Below are positions 8,493 through 17,975 of a stretch of 64,000 bases of DNA, piece after piece (within the stretch, counting starts at the first letter, position 1; the number at the start of each line of letters is the position of its first letter). The notes below the pieces were generated by a model. That model did no database searches, was not told the origin of the DNA, and worked only from the letters and a program-made list of their open reading frames with translations. The stretch comes from an uncultured Lachnospiraceae bacterium. Its GTDB lineage: Bacteria > Bacillota > Clostridia > Lachnospirales > Lachnospiraceae. The translations under genes and the position numbers were made by a program. Location: positions 1 through 64,000 of the forward strand of contig CAJUQY010000005.1 of NCBI GenBank assembly GCA_910588815.1, written 5' to 3'.

Positions 8493-9302
8493 GTGAAGAT
8501 TGGAAATCGGGATTTTGAGATCGGGCGGCACACGTATATTATGGGGATCCTCAATGTGACGCCGGATTCTTTTTCGGACGGGGGGAAGTGGAATCGGCTG
8601 GATGCGGCCCTTTCCCACACAGAGGAGATGATAAGGGACGGTGCGGACATCATTGACATCGGCGGGGAATCCACCAGGCCCGGTTATGGGGACGTTCTTC
8701 CGGATGAAGAGGAGATTGGGCGGGTGGCTCCGGTCATTGAGGCGGTGCGGGAACGGTTTGACGTTCCCATTTCGGTGGATACTTATAAGAGTAAAGTGGC
8801 AGAGGAGGCAGTGCAGGCCGGCGCCTGCCTGGTCAACGACATCTGGGGCTGTAAATATGACGACAGGATGGCCCGGGTGATCGCCCGGACGGGGGCGGCC
8901 TGCTGTCTCATGCACAACCGGAATGAGCCGGTCTATGAGAACTATCTGGAGGATGTGAAGGCGGATCTTCTCCGGTCGGTGGAGCTTGCCAGGCAGGCGG
9001 GCGTGGCGGAGGACAAGATCATCCTGGATCCTGGCATGGGCTTCGGGAAGACGTATGAACATAATCTCATCCTGATGAACCGCCTGGAGATTTTGAACGG
9101 GCTGGGGTATCCGGTACTTCTCGGAACCTCCAGAAAGTCCATGATCGGGCTTACGCTGGATCTTCCCGCCACAGACAGGGTGGAGGGGACGCTGGTGACC
9201 ACGGTCATGGGTGTCATGAAGGGCTGTGCCTTTGTGCGGGTCCATGACGTGAAGGAGAATGCCAGGGCAATCCGGATGACGGAGGCTATTTTGCAGGCTT
9301 AG
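8493..9302 (+). CDS. folP: Dihydropteroate synthase
   Basis: Condenses p-aminobenzoate with dihydropterin pyrophosphate; target of sulfonamides. The 269-residue TIM barrel has MGILNVTPDSFSDGG, DIGGESTRPG, VNDIWG, DPGMGFGKT and LGTSRKS. The start is GTG at 8493 with GGAGG 6 nt upstream. It directly follows the structured RNA, which could act in its 5' region. Confidence 0.95.
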   Translation: MKIGNRDFEIGRHTYIMGILNVTPDSFSDGGKWNRLDAALSHTEEMIRDGADIIDIGGESTRPGYGDVLPDEEEIGRVAPVIEAVRERFDVPISVDTYKSKVAEEAVQAGACLVNDIWGCKYDDRMARVIARTGAACCLMHNRNEPVYENYLEDVKADLLRSVELARQAGVAEDKIILDPGMGFGKTYEHNLILMNRLEILNGLGYPVLLGTSRKSMIGLTLDLPATDRVEGTLVTTVMGVMKGCAFVRVHDVKENARAIRMTEAILQA

Positions 9303-9350
9303 AGGGACGGGAGAAGACCAGAACGTTCAGGGGACGGAGGAAAATAGGAG

Positions 9351-10190
9351 ATGGACAGGATTATTATACGGAATCTGGAGGTGTTCGCCAATCACGGCGT
9401 GTTTCCGGAGGAGAACCGGCTGGGACAGAAGTTCCTGGTGAGCGCAGAACTCCTGTGTGATACCAGGAAGGCGGGCCTTAGTGACGGGCTGGATCAGTCC
9501 ATTCATTACGGCCTGGTGGCCGAGGAGATTACTTCCTATATGAAGGCACACACGAAAAAACTGATCGAGGCGGCGGCAGAGGAATTGGCGGAGCATCTGT
9601 TGTTTACATTTCCTTTGATGAAGGGAATTGTCCTGGAGGTGAAAAAGCCCTGGGCGCCGGTAGGGCTTCCCCTGGATACGGTTTCGGTGAGAATCGAGAG
9701 GAGCTGGCAGAAGGCCTATGTGGCTTTCGGTTCCAACATGGGAGATAAAAGAGCCCATATCGAGGCGGGGATTCAGGTTCTTCGGGACGAGAAGCGGATC
9801 CGCCTGGGCCGCATCTCCGATATGATTGTCACGGAGCCTTACGGCGGCGTGGAGCAGGATGAGTTTTTGAATGGCTGCCTGGAGCTTGACACGCTTCTTA
9901 CCCCCCATGAGCTTTTGGAGATACTCCACAGGGCGGAGAGCCAGGAAAAGCGGGAACGGCTGGTTCACTGGGGGCCAAGGACTCTGGATCTGGATCTTCT
10001 TTTTTATGAAAATGAGATCTTGGAGACGGAGGAGCTTGCCGTGCCCCACCCGGAGATCGAAAAACGTCTGTTTGTGCTGGAGCCGCTGGCGCAGATCGCA
10101 CCTTACAAGCTTCATCCCGTTTTGAAAAAACGGGTTAAGACGCTCTTTGAAGAGCTTTTGGAAAAGACAGCGGCGTGTGGAGGGCAGTGA
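9351..10190 (+). CDS. folK: Bifunctional dihydroneopterin aldolase / HPPK
   Basis: A fused FolB-FolK protein of 279 residues. Residues 1-115 form the aldolase (RNLEVFANHGVFPEEN, SIHYGLV, and the VKKPWAPVG end). Residues 120-279 form 6-hydroxymethyl-dihydropterin pyrophosphokinase (AFGSNMGDKRAHIEAG, GPRTLDLDLLFY, VPHPEIEKRLFVLEPL). Together they turn dihydroneopterin into the pyrophosphate used by FolP. The fusion is common in clostridia. The stop overlaps the next start by one base. Confidence 0.93.
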   Translation: MDRIIIRNLEVFANHGVFPEENRLGQKFLVSAELLCDTRKAGLSDGLDQSIHYGLVAEEITSYMKAHTKKLIEAAAEELAEHLLFTFPLMKGIVLEVKKPWAPVGLPLDTVSVRIERSWQKAYVAFGSNMGDKRAHIEAGIQVLRDEKRIRLGRISDMIVTEPYGGVEQDEFLNGCLELDTLLTPHELLEILHRAESQEKRERLVHWGPRTLDLDLLFYENEILETEELAVPHPEIEKRLFVLEPLAQIAPYKLHPVLKKRVKTLFEELLEKTAACGGQ

Positions 10191-11335
10191 TGGATTTAAA
10201 GGAGATCAGAAAAGAGATCGACGATATCGACGGAAAGCTTGTGGAGCTTTTTGAAAAGCGGATGGAGCTTTGCAGGCAGGTGGCAGAGTATAAGATTGAA
10301 ACGGGGATGCAGGTTCTTGACCGGAAACGGGAGACGGAGAAGCTTGGGACACTTTCGGAACTGGCAGGCTCGGATTTTGCCCGTTACGGAGTCCGGGAGC
10401 TGTTTACCCAGATCATGTCCATGAGCCGCAAGCTTCAGTACGAGCTTCTGGCCGATCACGGAGTGGTCACAGGACTCCCTTTTGAAATGATCCCGAACCT
10501 TCCGAAATCCAGGGCGAAGGTGGTATACCAGGGGGTGGAGGGGGCGTACAGCCATGCGGCGGCCCTGCAGTTTTTCGGGGAGCGGGCCAGGCTGTTCAAC
10601 GTAAAGACCTGGGATGACGCCATGAAAGCCCTCTGTGCCGGGACGGCGGATTTTGCCGTGCTTCCCATAGAAAATTCTTCGGCAGGGAGCGTGGCGGACA
10701 TCTATGACCTGCTGGTGAAGTTTGACAATTACATTGTGGGGGAGACTTATGTGAAGGTGGACCATGTGCTTTTAGGGCTCCCGGAGGCAGAGCTTTCCGA
10801 CGTTCGGCTGGTGTACTCCCATCCTCAGGGGCTTTGGCAGTGCAGCATGTATCTGGACGAGCATAAGGACTGGATCAGGCACAGCACGGGGAATACGGCT
10901 CTTTCTGCCAGGGAGGTAAAGGAGGCCGGGGATAAAACACGGGCGGCCATTGCCAGTGAGATGGCGGGCAGATTGTACGGCCTGAAGATCCTGGACCGGA
11001 GTGTCATGAACCACAAGGGGAATACCACCAGGTTCATCGTGGTGGCCAGCAAGAAGTTCTATGAGGCCTCGGCCGATAAATTAAGTGTCTGTTTTGAGAC
11101 GAAGCATGAGAATGCGGCCCTTTACAACATGCTGTCCCATTTGACCTACAATGGGCTGAACATGGTGAAGTTAGAATCCAGGCCCATCCTGGGGCGGCCC
11201 TGGGAGTTCCGCTTTTTCGTGGATTTCGAGGGGAATCTGGGAGACGCGGGGGTGAAGAACGCACTTCGGGGAATTTTGGAGGAGGCCAATTATTTCCGGA
11301 TTCTTGGCAATTATATATCCGGTGTGAAAGGATGA
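10190..11335 (+). CDS. pheA: Bifunctional chorismate mutase / prephenate dehydratase (P-protein)
   Basis: Makes phenylpyruvate from chorismate for phenylalanine synthesis. The 381-residue protein has an AroQ-type mutase (residues 1-90, LKEIRKEIDDIDGKLVELFEKR). The dehydratase core follows (YQGVEGAYSHAAA, LPIENSSAGSV, SHPQGLWQC, NTTRF). A C-terminal ACT-like region follows (SVCFETKHENAALYNML...NMVKLESRP) and probably gives Phe feedback inhibition. The start ATG shares a base with the folK TGA; GGAGGG lies upstream. Linkage to folate genes probably reflects chorismate as common precursor. Confidence 0.93.
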   Translation: MDLKEIRKEIDDIDGKLVELFEKRMELCRQVAEYKIETGMQVLDRKRETEKLGTLSELAGSDFARYGVRELFTQIMSMSRKLQYELLADHGVVTGLPFEMIPNLPKSRAKVVYQGVEGAYSHAAALQFFGERARLFNVKTWDDAMKALCAGTADFAVLPIENSSAGSVADIYDLLVKFDNYIVGETYVKVDHVLLGLPEAELSDVRLVYSHPQGLWQCSMYLDEHKDWIRHSTGNTALSAREVKEAGDKTRAAIASEMAGRLYGLKILDRSVMNHKGNTTRFIVVASKKFYEASADKLSVCFETKHENAALYNMLSHLTYNGLNMVKLESRPILGRPWEFRFFVDFEGNLGDAGVKNALRGILEEANYFRILGNYISGVKG

Positions 11336-11372
11336 CCGCGCCGGCTGACGATGGGCAAAGGAACGAATAGCG

Positions 11373-12644
11373 ATGAAGATAAAAGAATTGATTTTGTACC
11401 GGGATCCGGGGCACAGAGAGATTTTGGAGGCTGTGTCGGCGTTTATGGAACAGGGGGCGGAGGCTCCCTTTGATCCTTATGAGACGGCGGGGCGGCTGGC
11501 GGAATTTTCGGCGGCCCACGGCTTTAAGGGGAATCTGTGGCATAGCTTTCTGGCTTATGTGCTGGCCATGAATGAAAACGCGTTCAGCACGGCCTGTGAG
11601 ATCCGGGGGACGGTGGAGGGGACGGTCAATGCATTGGCTCTCCATGATTTTGCCGTCTTCCGGGAATGGTTTGAATATGACCTGGACGACCTGGACGATT
11701 GCCTGGGCACCAGGGTGTTTTGCTTTTTAAAGGATTATGAGAGCACCGGAACCCACAGCAAGGTCTTTAACCGCCGGATCCGGGACGATATCCAGGCTCT
11801 TTCGGAGGCCCTCTCCGGGGCGGAAACCGACGGAAGGTGGCATGAGATCCTCACGGATTTTTACCGCCGGTTCGGCGTGGGGAAATTCGGCCTCCACAAA
11901 GCTTTCCGGGTGGAGCGCCAAAAGGGAGGGGCAAAAATCGTCCCCATTAAGAATATCGAGCATGTCTGTCTGGACGATCTGGTGGGGTATGAGAGCCAGA
12001 AGAGAAAGCTCATCGAAAATACGGAGGCATTCGTGGAGGGGCGGGAGGCCAACAACTGCCTGCTCTTTGGCGACAGCGGCACGGGAAAATCTTCCAGCAT
12101 CAAGGCCGTTCTTCATCAATATTATGATAAGGGGCTTCGGATGATTGAGATCTATAAGCATCAGTTTCGGGATCTTTCCGACGTGATTGCCCAGATCAAG
12201 AATCGGAATTATCGATTCATTATTTATATGGACGATCTGTCTTTTGAAGAATTCGAGGTAGATTATAAGTATTTGAAGGCCATTATCGAGGGAGGGCTGG
12301 AGGTGAGGCCGGAAAATGTGCTGATCTACGCCACCTCCAACAGGAGGCATCTGATCCGGGAGAATTTCAGCGACAAGGAGGAGGTCCGGGAGGATATGCA
12401 CCGTTCGGATACGGTCCAGGAAAAGCTGTCCCTCTCTTCCAGATTCGGTGTCACCATCTATTTCGGAAGGCCGGAGCCGAAGGAGTTTAAGGAGATCGTG
12501 ACGACACTTGCGCGCCGGGCCGGGATCGACATGCCCGAGGAGGAGCTTCTTCTTCTGGCCAACAAATGGGAGCTGTCCCACGGAGGCATTTCCGGCCGCA
12601 CCGCCGTCCAATTCATTACCTATCTAAAGGGAACAAGGGGGTGA
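11373..12644 (+). CDS. DUF815-type AAA ATPase
   Basis: A 423-residue protein with a helical N-terminal half and a C-terminal P-loop ATPase (Walker A GDSGTGKSS, Walker B FIIYMDDLSFE, sensor ATSNRRH, arginine-rich SRFG). The overall pattern matches the DUF815 family of predicted ATPases found widely in Firmicutes, whose role is unknown. It lies between pheA and ppx in the same run, 4 bp before ppx. Confidence 0.75.
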   Translation: MKIKELILYRDPGHREILEAVSAFMEQGAEAPFDPYETAGRLAEFSAAHGFKGNLWHSFLAYVLAMNENAFSTACEIRGTVEGTVNALALHDFAVFREWFEYDLDDLDDCLGTRVFCFLKDYESTGTHSKVFNRRIRDDIQALSEALSGAETDGRWHEILTDFYRRFGVGKFGLHKAFRVERQKGGAKIVPIKNIEHVCLDDLVGYESQKRKLIENTEAFVEGREANNCLLFGDSGTGKSSSIKAVLHQYYDKGLRMIEIYKHQFRDLSDVIAQIKNRNYRFIIYMDDLSFEEFEVDYKYLKAIIEGGLEVRPENVLIYATSNRRHLIRENFSDKEEVREDMHRSDTVQEKLSLSSRFGVTIYFGRPEPKEFKEIVTTLARRAGIDMPEEELLLLANKWELSHGGISGRTAVQFITYLKGTRG

Positions 12645-12648
12645 AACC

Positions 12649-14178
12649 ATGGCGTCTGTTACGGCGTTTGCGGCGATCGACGTGGGCTCCTACGAGCTGG
12701 AGCTTACCATTTACGAGATTTCGCCGAAGAGGGGGATCGTCCAGCTGGAGCGGCTCAGAAAGGTCATCGGGCTTGGGCGGGATACTTATGAGAGAGGGAT
12801 CATCAGCTATGAGCGGGTGGACGAGATGTGCAGGCTTCTGCATCGGTTTCAGGAGGTCATGGCGGAATATCAGGCGGAGAATTACCGGGCCTATGGAACC
12901 AGCGCCATCAGAGAGGCGGAGAACCGGGAGGTGGTTTTGGATCAGATCCGGGTGCGCACCGGCATTGAGATTGATGTCCTCAGCAATTCGGAGCAGAGGT
13001 TTCTCTGCTATAAGGCCATTGCGGCCAAAGAAAATGAATTCAACAACATCATCCAAAAGGGGACGGCCATCGTGGAGGTGGGCTCCGGCAGCACCCAGAT
13101 CTCCCTTTTTGACAAGGATGCCCTGGTGACGACTCAGAACCTGAAGCTGGGGGCTCTCCGGATCCACCAGATTCTGGCGAGGATCGGGGGTATGGCAGAA
13201 GACCGGAAAAAGCTGGCTCAGGAGCTCATTGACAATGACATTGCCGCCTTTAAGAAACTGTTTCTGAAGGAGAGGAGCATAAAAAATATCATTGCCACCG
13301 GCGTGTGCGCCATGTACCTGGGAAGGGGAGCCCATGCGGATAAGCAGAGGATCAGTGCCCAAGAGTTTCTGGAGTTTTATGAGGATCTGCGGAATATGGG
13401 AGCGGATCAGATTGCCGAGAAATATGATATTCCCGCGGAGTTCGTCTCTCTGGTGGTGCCGGGGGCCATGGTTTATAAGAGGCTCATCGATGCCACGGAG
13501 GCGGAGATGGTCTGGCTTCCGGGGGTGAGGCTTGGCGACGGGATTGTGGCAGAGTTTGCGGAGCAGAGGAAGTTAATCCGTTTCCCCCATGATTTTTCCA
13601 AGGATATTCTGGTGGCTGCCAGGAACATTGCCAAGCGCTACATGAGCGACCAGGGGCATTCGGCAGTGCTGGAAAAGAATGTGCTGAATATTTTTGACGG
13701 CATGAAAAAGTACCACGGCCTGGGAAAACGGGAGCGCCTGCTCCTTCAGATCAGCGCCATTCTCCACGACTGCGGCAATTATATCAGCATGAAGATGCCG
13801 GGGGAGTGCGCCTATAATATCATTCTCTCCACGGAGATCATCGGCGTGTCCCACAGGGAGCGGGTGATCATTGCCAATGTGGTGAAGTATAACACTGTGG
13901 AGTTTGACTACACCACCGGGGACGTGAGCCTGAATAAGTCCATGCGGATCACCATTGCGAAGCTGACGGCGATCTTAAAGATCGGCAATGCCATGGACCG
14001 GAGCCAAAAGCAGAAGTTCAAGGACGTCAAGATTTCCGTGAAAGACCAGCAGATGTTTATCACCACATCTTCATCGGAGAGCATTTTGCTGGAGGAAGCG
14101 ATGTTTACCCACCGGGCGGATTTCTTTGAAGAGGTCTACGGCATCCGGCCGGTGCTGAAGAAAAAGAAGGGGGCGTGA
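12649..14178 (+). CDS. ppx: Ppx/GppA-type exopolyphosphatase with HD domain
   Basis: A 509-residue member of the actin-like Ppx/GppA family. Phosphate-binding loops are visible as AAIDVGSYELELTIYE, YGTSAIREAEN and VEVGSGSTQISLF. The C-terminal part is an HD-type domain with LHDCGNYISMK. It hydrolyses polyphosphate or pppGpp. It is followed immediately by ppk, an operon arrangement seen in many bacteria, so polyphosphate turnover is the likely role. Confidence 0.85.
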   Translation: MASVTAFAAIDVGSYELELTIYEISPKRGIVQLERLRKVIGLGRDTYERGIISYERVDEMCRLLHRFQEVMAEYQAENYRAYGTSAIREAENREVVLDQIRVRTGIEIDVLSNSEQRFLCYKAIAAKENEFNNIIQKGTAIVEVGSGSTQISLFDKDALVTTQNLKLGALRIHQILARIGGMAEDRKKLAQELIDNDIAAFKKLFLKERSIKNIIATGVCAMYLGRGAHADKQRISAQEFLEFYEDLRNMGADQIAEKYDIPAEFVSLVVPGAMVYKRLIDATEAEMVWLPGVRLGDGIVAEFAEQRKLIRFPHDFSKDILVAARNIAKRYMSDQGHSAVLEKNVLNIFDGMKKYHGLGKRERLLLQISAILHDCGNYISMKMPGECAYNIILSTEIIGVSHRERVIIANVVKYNTVEFDYTTGDVSLNKSMRITIAKLTAILKIGNAMDRSQKQKFKDVKISVKDQQMFITTSSSESILLEEAMFTHRADFFEEVYGIRPVLKKKKGA

Positions 14179-14180
14179 TT

Positions 14181-16367
14181 ATGGGAGAAGATAGGGAATT
14201 CGGGAAGGTCGAATATTTTGAAAACAGGGAGCTTTCCTGGCTTCAGTTTAATTACCGGGTCCTGAGCGAGGCCAGGGATAAGAACAATCTGCTGTTTGAG
14301 CGGTTGAAATTTTTGTCGATCACGGCCTCCAATCTGGATGAATTTGTCATGGTGCGTGTGGCCTCCCTGAAGGATATGGTCCACGCGGATTACAAGGGGC
14401 GGGATATTGCCGGAATGACAGCCGGGGAACAGCTTGAGGCCATCGGCCGGGGCATGCATGATCTGGTGGATGTCCAGTATTCCACCTGGAACAGGTCCCT
14501 TCTGCCGCTTCTTAAAAAAGAGGGGCTCGAGGTCATTTCCCACCATGAGCAGCTCAATGAAAAGCAGGCGGCCTTTGTGGACGACTTTTTTGAATCGTCG
14601 GTTTATCCGGTGGTGACGCCCATGGCCGTGGATTCTTCCAGGCCGTTTCCCCTTGTCCGGAATAAGAGCCTGAACATTGCGGCCCTCCTGAAAAAGAAGA
14701 AGGGCGGGGAGAAAAAAGACAATGAGAAGAAGGACGGCGAGAAGAAAGGGGGGCTGGACTTTGCCACGGTGCAGGTGCCGGCGGTGCTCCCCCGGATCGT
14801 GGAGCTCCCCAGAGGGAAGAACGGGGAGCGTTCCGTCATTTTGCTGGAGGAGATCATCGAGCGGAATATGAGCCGGCTGTTTCTCAATTATGAGATCGTA
14901 TGTGCCCATCCTTACCGGATTATGCGCAACGCAGACCTTCCCATTGACGAGGAGGAGGCAGAAGACCTTCTCAAGGAGATTGAACGGCAGTTAAAAAGAC
15001 GGCAGTGGGGCGAGGTGATCCGTCTGGAGGTGGAGGAGGGCATTGACAAGAGGCTCTTGAAGATCCTGAAAAAGGAGTTTGCCGTCAAGGACGATGTGAT
15101 TTTCTTCATAGGCGGCCCGCTGGATCTGACCTTCCTGATGAAGCTTTACGGGGAGGAAGGCTTTGATCATCTGAAGCAGAAGCCTTGGAAGCCCCAGGCC
15201 GTTCCGGAATTTGCCAATGAAGACGACATTTTTACCAATATCCGCAAGGGGAATATTTTCCTGCACCATCCTTACGAATCCTTTGACCCGGTGGTGGATT
15301 TCGTGAAGAAGGCGGCGGCGGATCCCCAGGTCCTTGCCATCAAACAGACGCTGTACCGGGTGAGCGGCCATTCGCCCATCGTGGCGGCCCTCGCGAGGGC
15401 CGCGGAAAACGGCAAGCAGGTGACGGTGCTGGTGGAGCTGAAGGCCCGGTTTGACGAGGAGAACAACATCATCTGGGCAAAGCGGCTGGAGCAGGCGGGC
15501 TGCCACGTGATCTACGGCCTTCTGGGATTAAAGACTCACTGTAAGATCTGTCTGGTGGTTCGGAAGGAGGACGACGGTATCCGCCGCTATGTCCACATGG
15601 CCACGGGCAATTACAACGATTCGACGGCGAAGCTTTACACGGATACGGGGATTATGACCTGCGACCGGGCCGTCGGTGAGGATGCCAGCGCTGTGTTCAA
15701 CATGCTTTCCGGCTATTCGGAGCCGCTCTCCTGGAATAAGCTTTCCATGGCGCCCCTCTGGCTCAAGAACCGGTTCGTGGCGCTTATCAGACGGGAGGCC
15801 AAGTGTGTGTCCCAGGGGTATGAAGGAAGGATCATTGCGAAGATGAATTCTCTCTGCGATCCGGTGATCATTGAGGAGCTTTATAAGGCTTCCTCGGCTG
15901 GGGTGAAAATCGACCTGATTGTCCGGGGAATCTGCAGCCTGAAAACAGGGATTCCCGGAGTCAGCGACAATATCACAGTTCGTTCCATCGTGGGGCCGTT
16001 TTTGGAGCACAGCCGGATTTTCTATTTCGGAAACGGCGGAAGCTATGAGGTCTATATGGGAAGCGCCGACTGGATGCCAAGAAACCTGGACCGGAGGGTG
16101 GAGCTTCTCTTCCCGGTGGAGGTGGAGGAGAGCAAGGAGAGGGCTCTTCACATTCTGGAGACGGAGCTTGCCGACAATGTCAGATCCCATATCCTCATGC
16201 CGGACGGCACTTATGAGAAGCCGGACAAACGGGGAAAGGTACTGGTAGATTCGCAGGTGGTGTTCGCCGAAGAGGCGGTTCGGGCGGCTGAGGAATTAAA
16301 AGAAGGGAAAGAGCGCCCGGGAACGGGCAGGACGTTTGTGCCCAGGGAGAGGCCGGAGGACGAATAG
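14181..16367 (+). CDS. ppk1: Polyphosphate kinase 1
   Basis: Reversibly polymerises the gamma phosphate of ATP into polyphosphate. The 728-residue protein has the N domain (RELSWLQFNYRVLSEA), the head domain, and both PLD-like catalytic domains, including KTHCKICLVVRKE with the autophosphorylated histidine and HMATGNYND. An unusual Lys/Glu/Gly-rich insertion of about 25 residues interrupts the head domain near residue 175. The ATG at 14181 is preferred over GTG at 14175. The start follows the ppx stop by 2 nt. A terminator lies downstream. Confidence 0.93.
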   Translation: MGEDREFGKVEYFENRELSWLQFNYRVLSEARDKNNLLFERLKFLSITASNLDEFVMVRVASLKDMVHADYKGRDIAGMTAGEQLEAIGRGMHDLVDVQYSTWNRSLLPLLKKEGLEVISHHEQLNEKQAAFVDDFFESSVYPVVTPMAVDSSRPFPLVRNKSLNIAALLKKKKGGEKKDNEKKDGEKKGGLDFATVQVPAVLPRIVELPRGKNGERSVILLEEIIERNMSRLFLNYEIVCAHPYRIMRNADLPIDEEEAEDLLKEIERQLKRRQWGEVIRLEVEEGIDKRLLKILKKEFAVKDDVIFFIGGPLDLTFLMKLYGEEGFDHLKQKPWKPQAVPEFANEDDIFTNIRKGNIFLHHPYESFDPVVDFVKKAAADPQVLAIKQTLYRVSGHSPIVAALARAAENGKQVTVLVELKARFDEENNIIWAKRLEQAGCHVIYGLLGLKTHCKICLVVRKEDDGIRRYVHMATGNYNDSTAKLYTDTGIMTCDRAVGEDASAVFNMLSGYSEPLSWNKLSMAPLWLKNRFVALIRREAKCVSQGYEGRIIAKMNSLCDPVIIEELYKASSAGVKIDLIVRGICSLKTGIPGVSDNITVRSIVGPFLEHSRIFYFGNGGSYEVYMGSADWMPRNLDRRVELLFPVEVEESKERALHILETELADNVRSHILMPDGTYEKPDKRGKVLVDSQVVFAEEAVRAAEELKEGKERPGTGRTFVPRERPEDE

Positions 16368-16446
16368 AGGAGAAGGAAAGAGCGGGACGGGTGTGGAGTT
16401 TTGTGAATTGTATACAATATATTTTTGGAAAAATCATTAAAACTCA

Positions 16447-16476
16447 CGGAACAGACATTGCGGTTCCGCTTTTTTT
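16447..16476 (+). terminator. Rho-independent terminator after ppk
   Basis: CGGAAC (16447-16452) pairs with GTTCCG (16463-16468), followed by a seven-T run. It ends the long folate-polyphosphate run before the promoter of the symporter gene. Confidence 0.75.
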
Positions 16477-16508
16477 GCACTTTTTTTTCGGAAAAACAGA
16501 AAAAGAGG

Positions 16509-16537
16509 TTGCATAATTGCAGAAAAATTTGTAAAAT
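16509..16537 (+). promoter_or_regulatory. Promoter of the dicarboxylate symporter gene
   Basis: TTGCAT (16509-16514) and TAAAAT (16532-16537) are separated by 17 bp, about 48 bp before the start codon. The surrounding sequence is AT-rich, unlike the flanking genes. Confidence 0.65.
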
Positions 16538-16584
16538 ATTACCATAAACATAACCGTGAAACGGTAGGAAGGGAGTAGTTAAAT

Positions 16585-17817
16585 ATGGAAAAGAAAAAAC
16601 GAATTGCACTGCCGCTTCAGATCTTTATCGGTCTGGCACTTGGTATCGTCGCAGGTTTATGCTTTATGGGAGCGCCGAAGATTGCTGTCAATTACATAAA
16701 GCCCTTCGGCACGATTTTTCTGAACCTGATCAAGTTCATCGTGGTGCCGATCGTATTTTTCTCCATCATCAGTGGTGTGATCTCTATGAAGGACATCCGC
16801 AAGGTGGGGAGCATCGGCGTAAAGACGGTCGTGTTTTATCTGTGTACGACGGCTTTTGCCATTGTGATCGGCCTGGTTTTGGCGAATATTTTTAAGGGGG
16901 CATTCCCGACGCTGGCAGTTTCCGGTCTGGAATATGAGGCCAAAGAGGCGCCCAGCATCATGGACACCATCGTTGCGATTTTTCCCAGCAACATCATCGA
17001 GCCCTTTGCCAGCGCTACCATGCTTCAGGTGATCGTGGCATCCCTGTTCTTTGGCTTCGGTATTATTTTGGCGGGGGAGAAGGGGGAAGCTTTCGGCAAG
17101 TTTATGGAGAGCGCCAATGAGGTTTCCATGAAGATTATGTCCTTTATCATTGCCTTAAGCCCCATCGGCGTGTTCGCCCTGATCACTCCCGTGGTTGCGG
17201 AAAACGGCCCCATGATCCTGGGAAGTCTGGCGATGGTACTGCTTGTGGCGTATGTCGGTTATGTTCTCCATGCGGTGCTCGTCTATTCTTCCACAGTAAA
17301 GGTGATGGGCGGCTTAAGCCCCGTCAAATTCTTTAAGGGAATGTTCCCGGCTATGATGATGGCTTTCTCCAGTTCCTCTTCTGTGGGAGCTTTGCCCCTT
17401 AATATTGAATGTTCTGAGAAACTTGGGGCAAGAAGAGACATTGCCTCCTTTACGCTGCCTCTGGGAGCAACGATCAATATGGACGGAACAGCCATTTATC
17501 AGGGTGTATGTGCGATCTTTATCGCTTCTTGCTTTGGTATTTCTCTGACGCTGCCCCAGCAGCTCACGATTATTTTGACGGCGACCCTGGCGTCCATCGG
17601 AACGGCGGGCGTTCCCGGCGCAGGTATGGTCATGCTGGCCATGGTGCTTCAGAGCGTGGGCCTGCCAGTGGAAGGTATTGCCCTGGTTGCTGGCGTGGAC
17701 CGGATCTTTGATATGGGCCGCACTACTGTCAATATCACCGGTGATGCTGCCTGTGCGATCATTGTGAGCCGGTTGGAAGAGAAGAAGGAGGCGAAGCGGA
17801 CCGGAAGGGCCGGCTGA
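16585..17817 (+). CDS. Dicarboxylate/amino acid:cation symporter (DAACS family)
   Basis: A 410-residue polytopic membrane transporter for glutamate, aspartate or C4-dicarboxylates driven by Na+ or H+. The family hallmarks are present: the serine-rich hairpin FSSSSSVGALPLN, the substrate/cation motif GATINMDGTA, the second hairpin GVPGAGMVML, and DRIFDMGRTTVNITGD near the end. It stands alone with its own promoter and terminator. The exact substrate is not decided by these motifs. Confidence 0.88.
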   Translation: MEKKKRIALPLQIFIGLALGIVAGLCFMGAPKIAVNYIKPFGTIFLNLIKFIVVPIVFFSIISGVISMKDIRKVGSIGVKTVVFYLCTTAFAIVIGLVLANIFKGAFPTLAVSGLEYEAKEAPSIMDTIVAIFPSNIIEPFASATMLQVIVASLFFGFGIILAGEKGEAFGKFMESANEVSMKIMSFIIALSPIGVFALITPVVAENGPMILGSLAMVLLVAYVGYVLHAVLVYSSTVKVMGGLSPVKFFKGMFPAMMMAFSSSSSVGALPLNIECSEKLGARRDIASFTLPLGATINMDGTAIYQGVCAIFIASCFGISLTLPQQLTIILTATLASIGTAGVPGAGMVMLAMVLQSVGLPVEGIALVAGVDRIFDMGRTTVNITGDAACAIIVSRLEEKKEAKRTGRAG

Positions 17818-17911
17818 GTCATCTGGATCGGATTTTCAGAAAAGAGTTTCAGTGGTACGTTCGGACGTTTCACTGATAAAAACCCAGACTGATGTGACAG
17901 AAAAAAACATG

Positions 17912-17955
17912 AAAATCTGCCCGGTGGCCGGATGACAGCCCTCGGGCAGATTTTT
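17912..17955. terminator. Bidirectional terminator between convergent genes
   Basis: AAAATCTGCCCG (17912-17923) pairs with CGGGCAGATTTT (17943-17954), giving a 12-bp stem with A and T flanks that can act in both directions. A smaller TCAGTG/CACTGA stem lies just upstream (about 17848-17875). Confidence 0.8.
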
Positions 17956-17975
17956 GTGATATGAGAATGAATATT

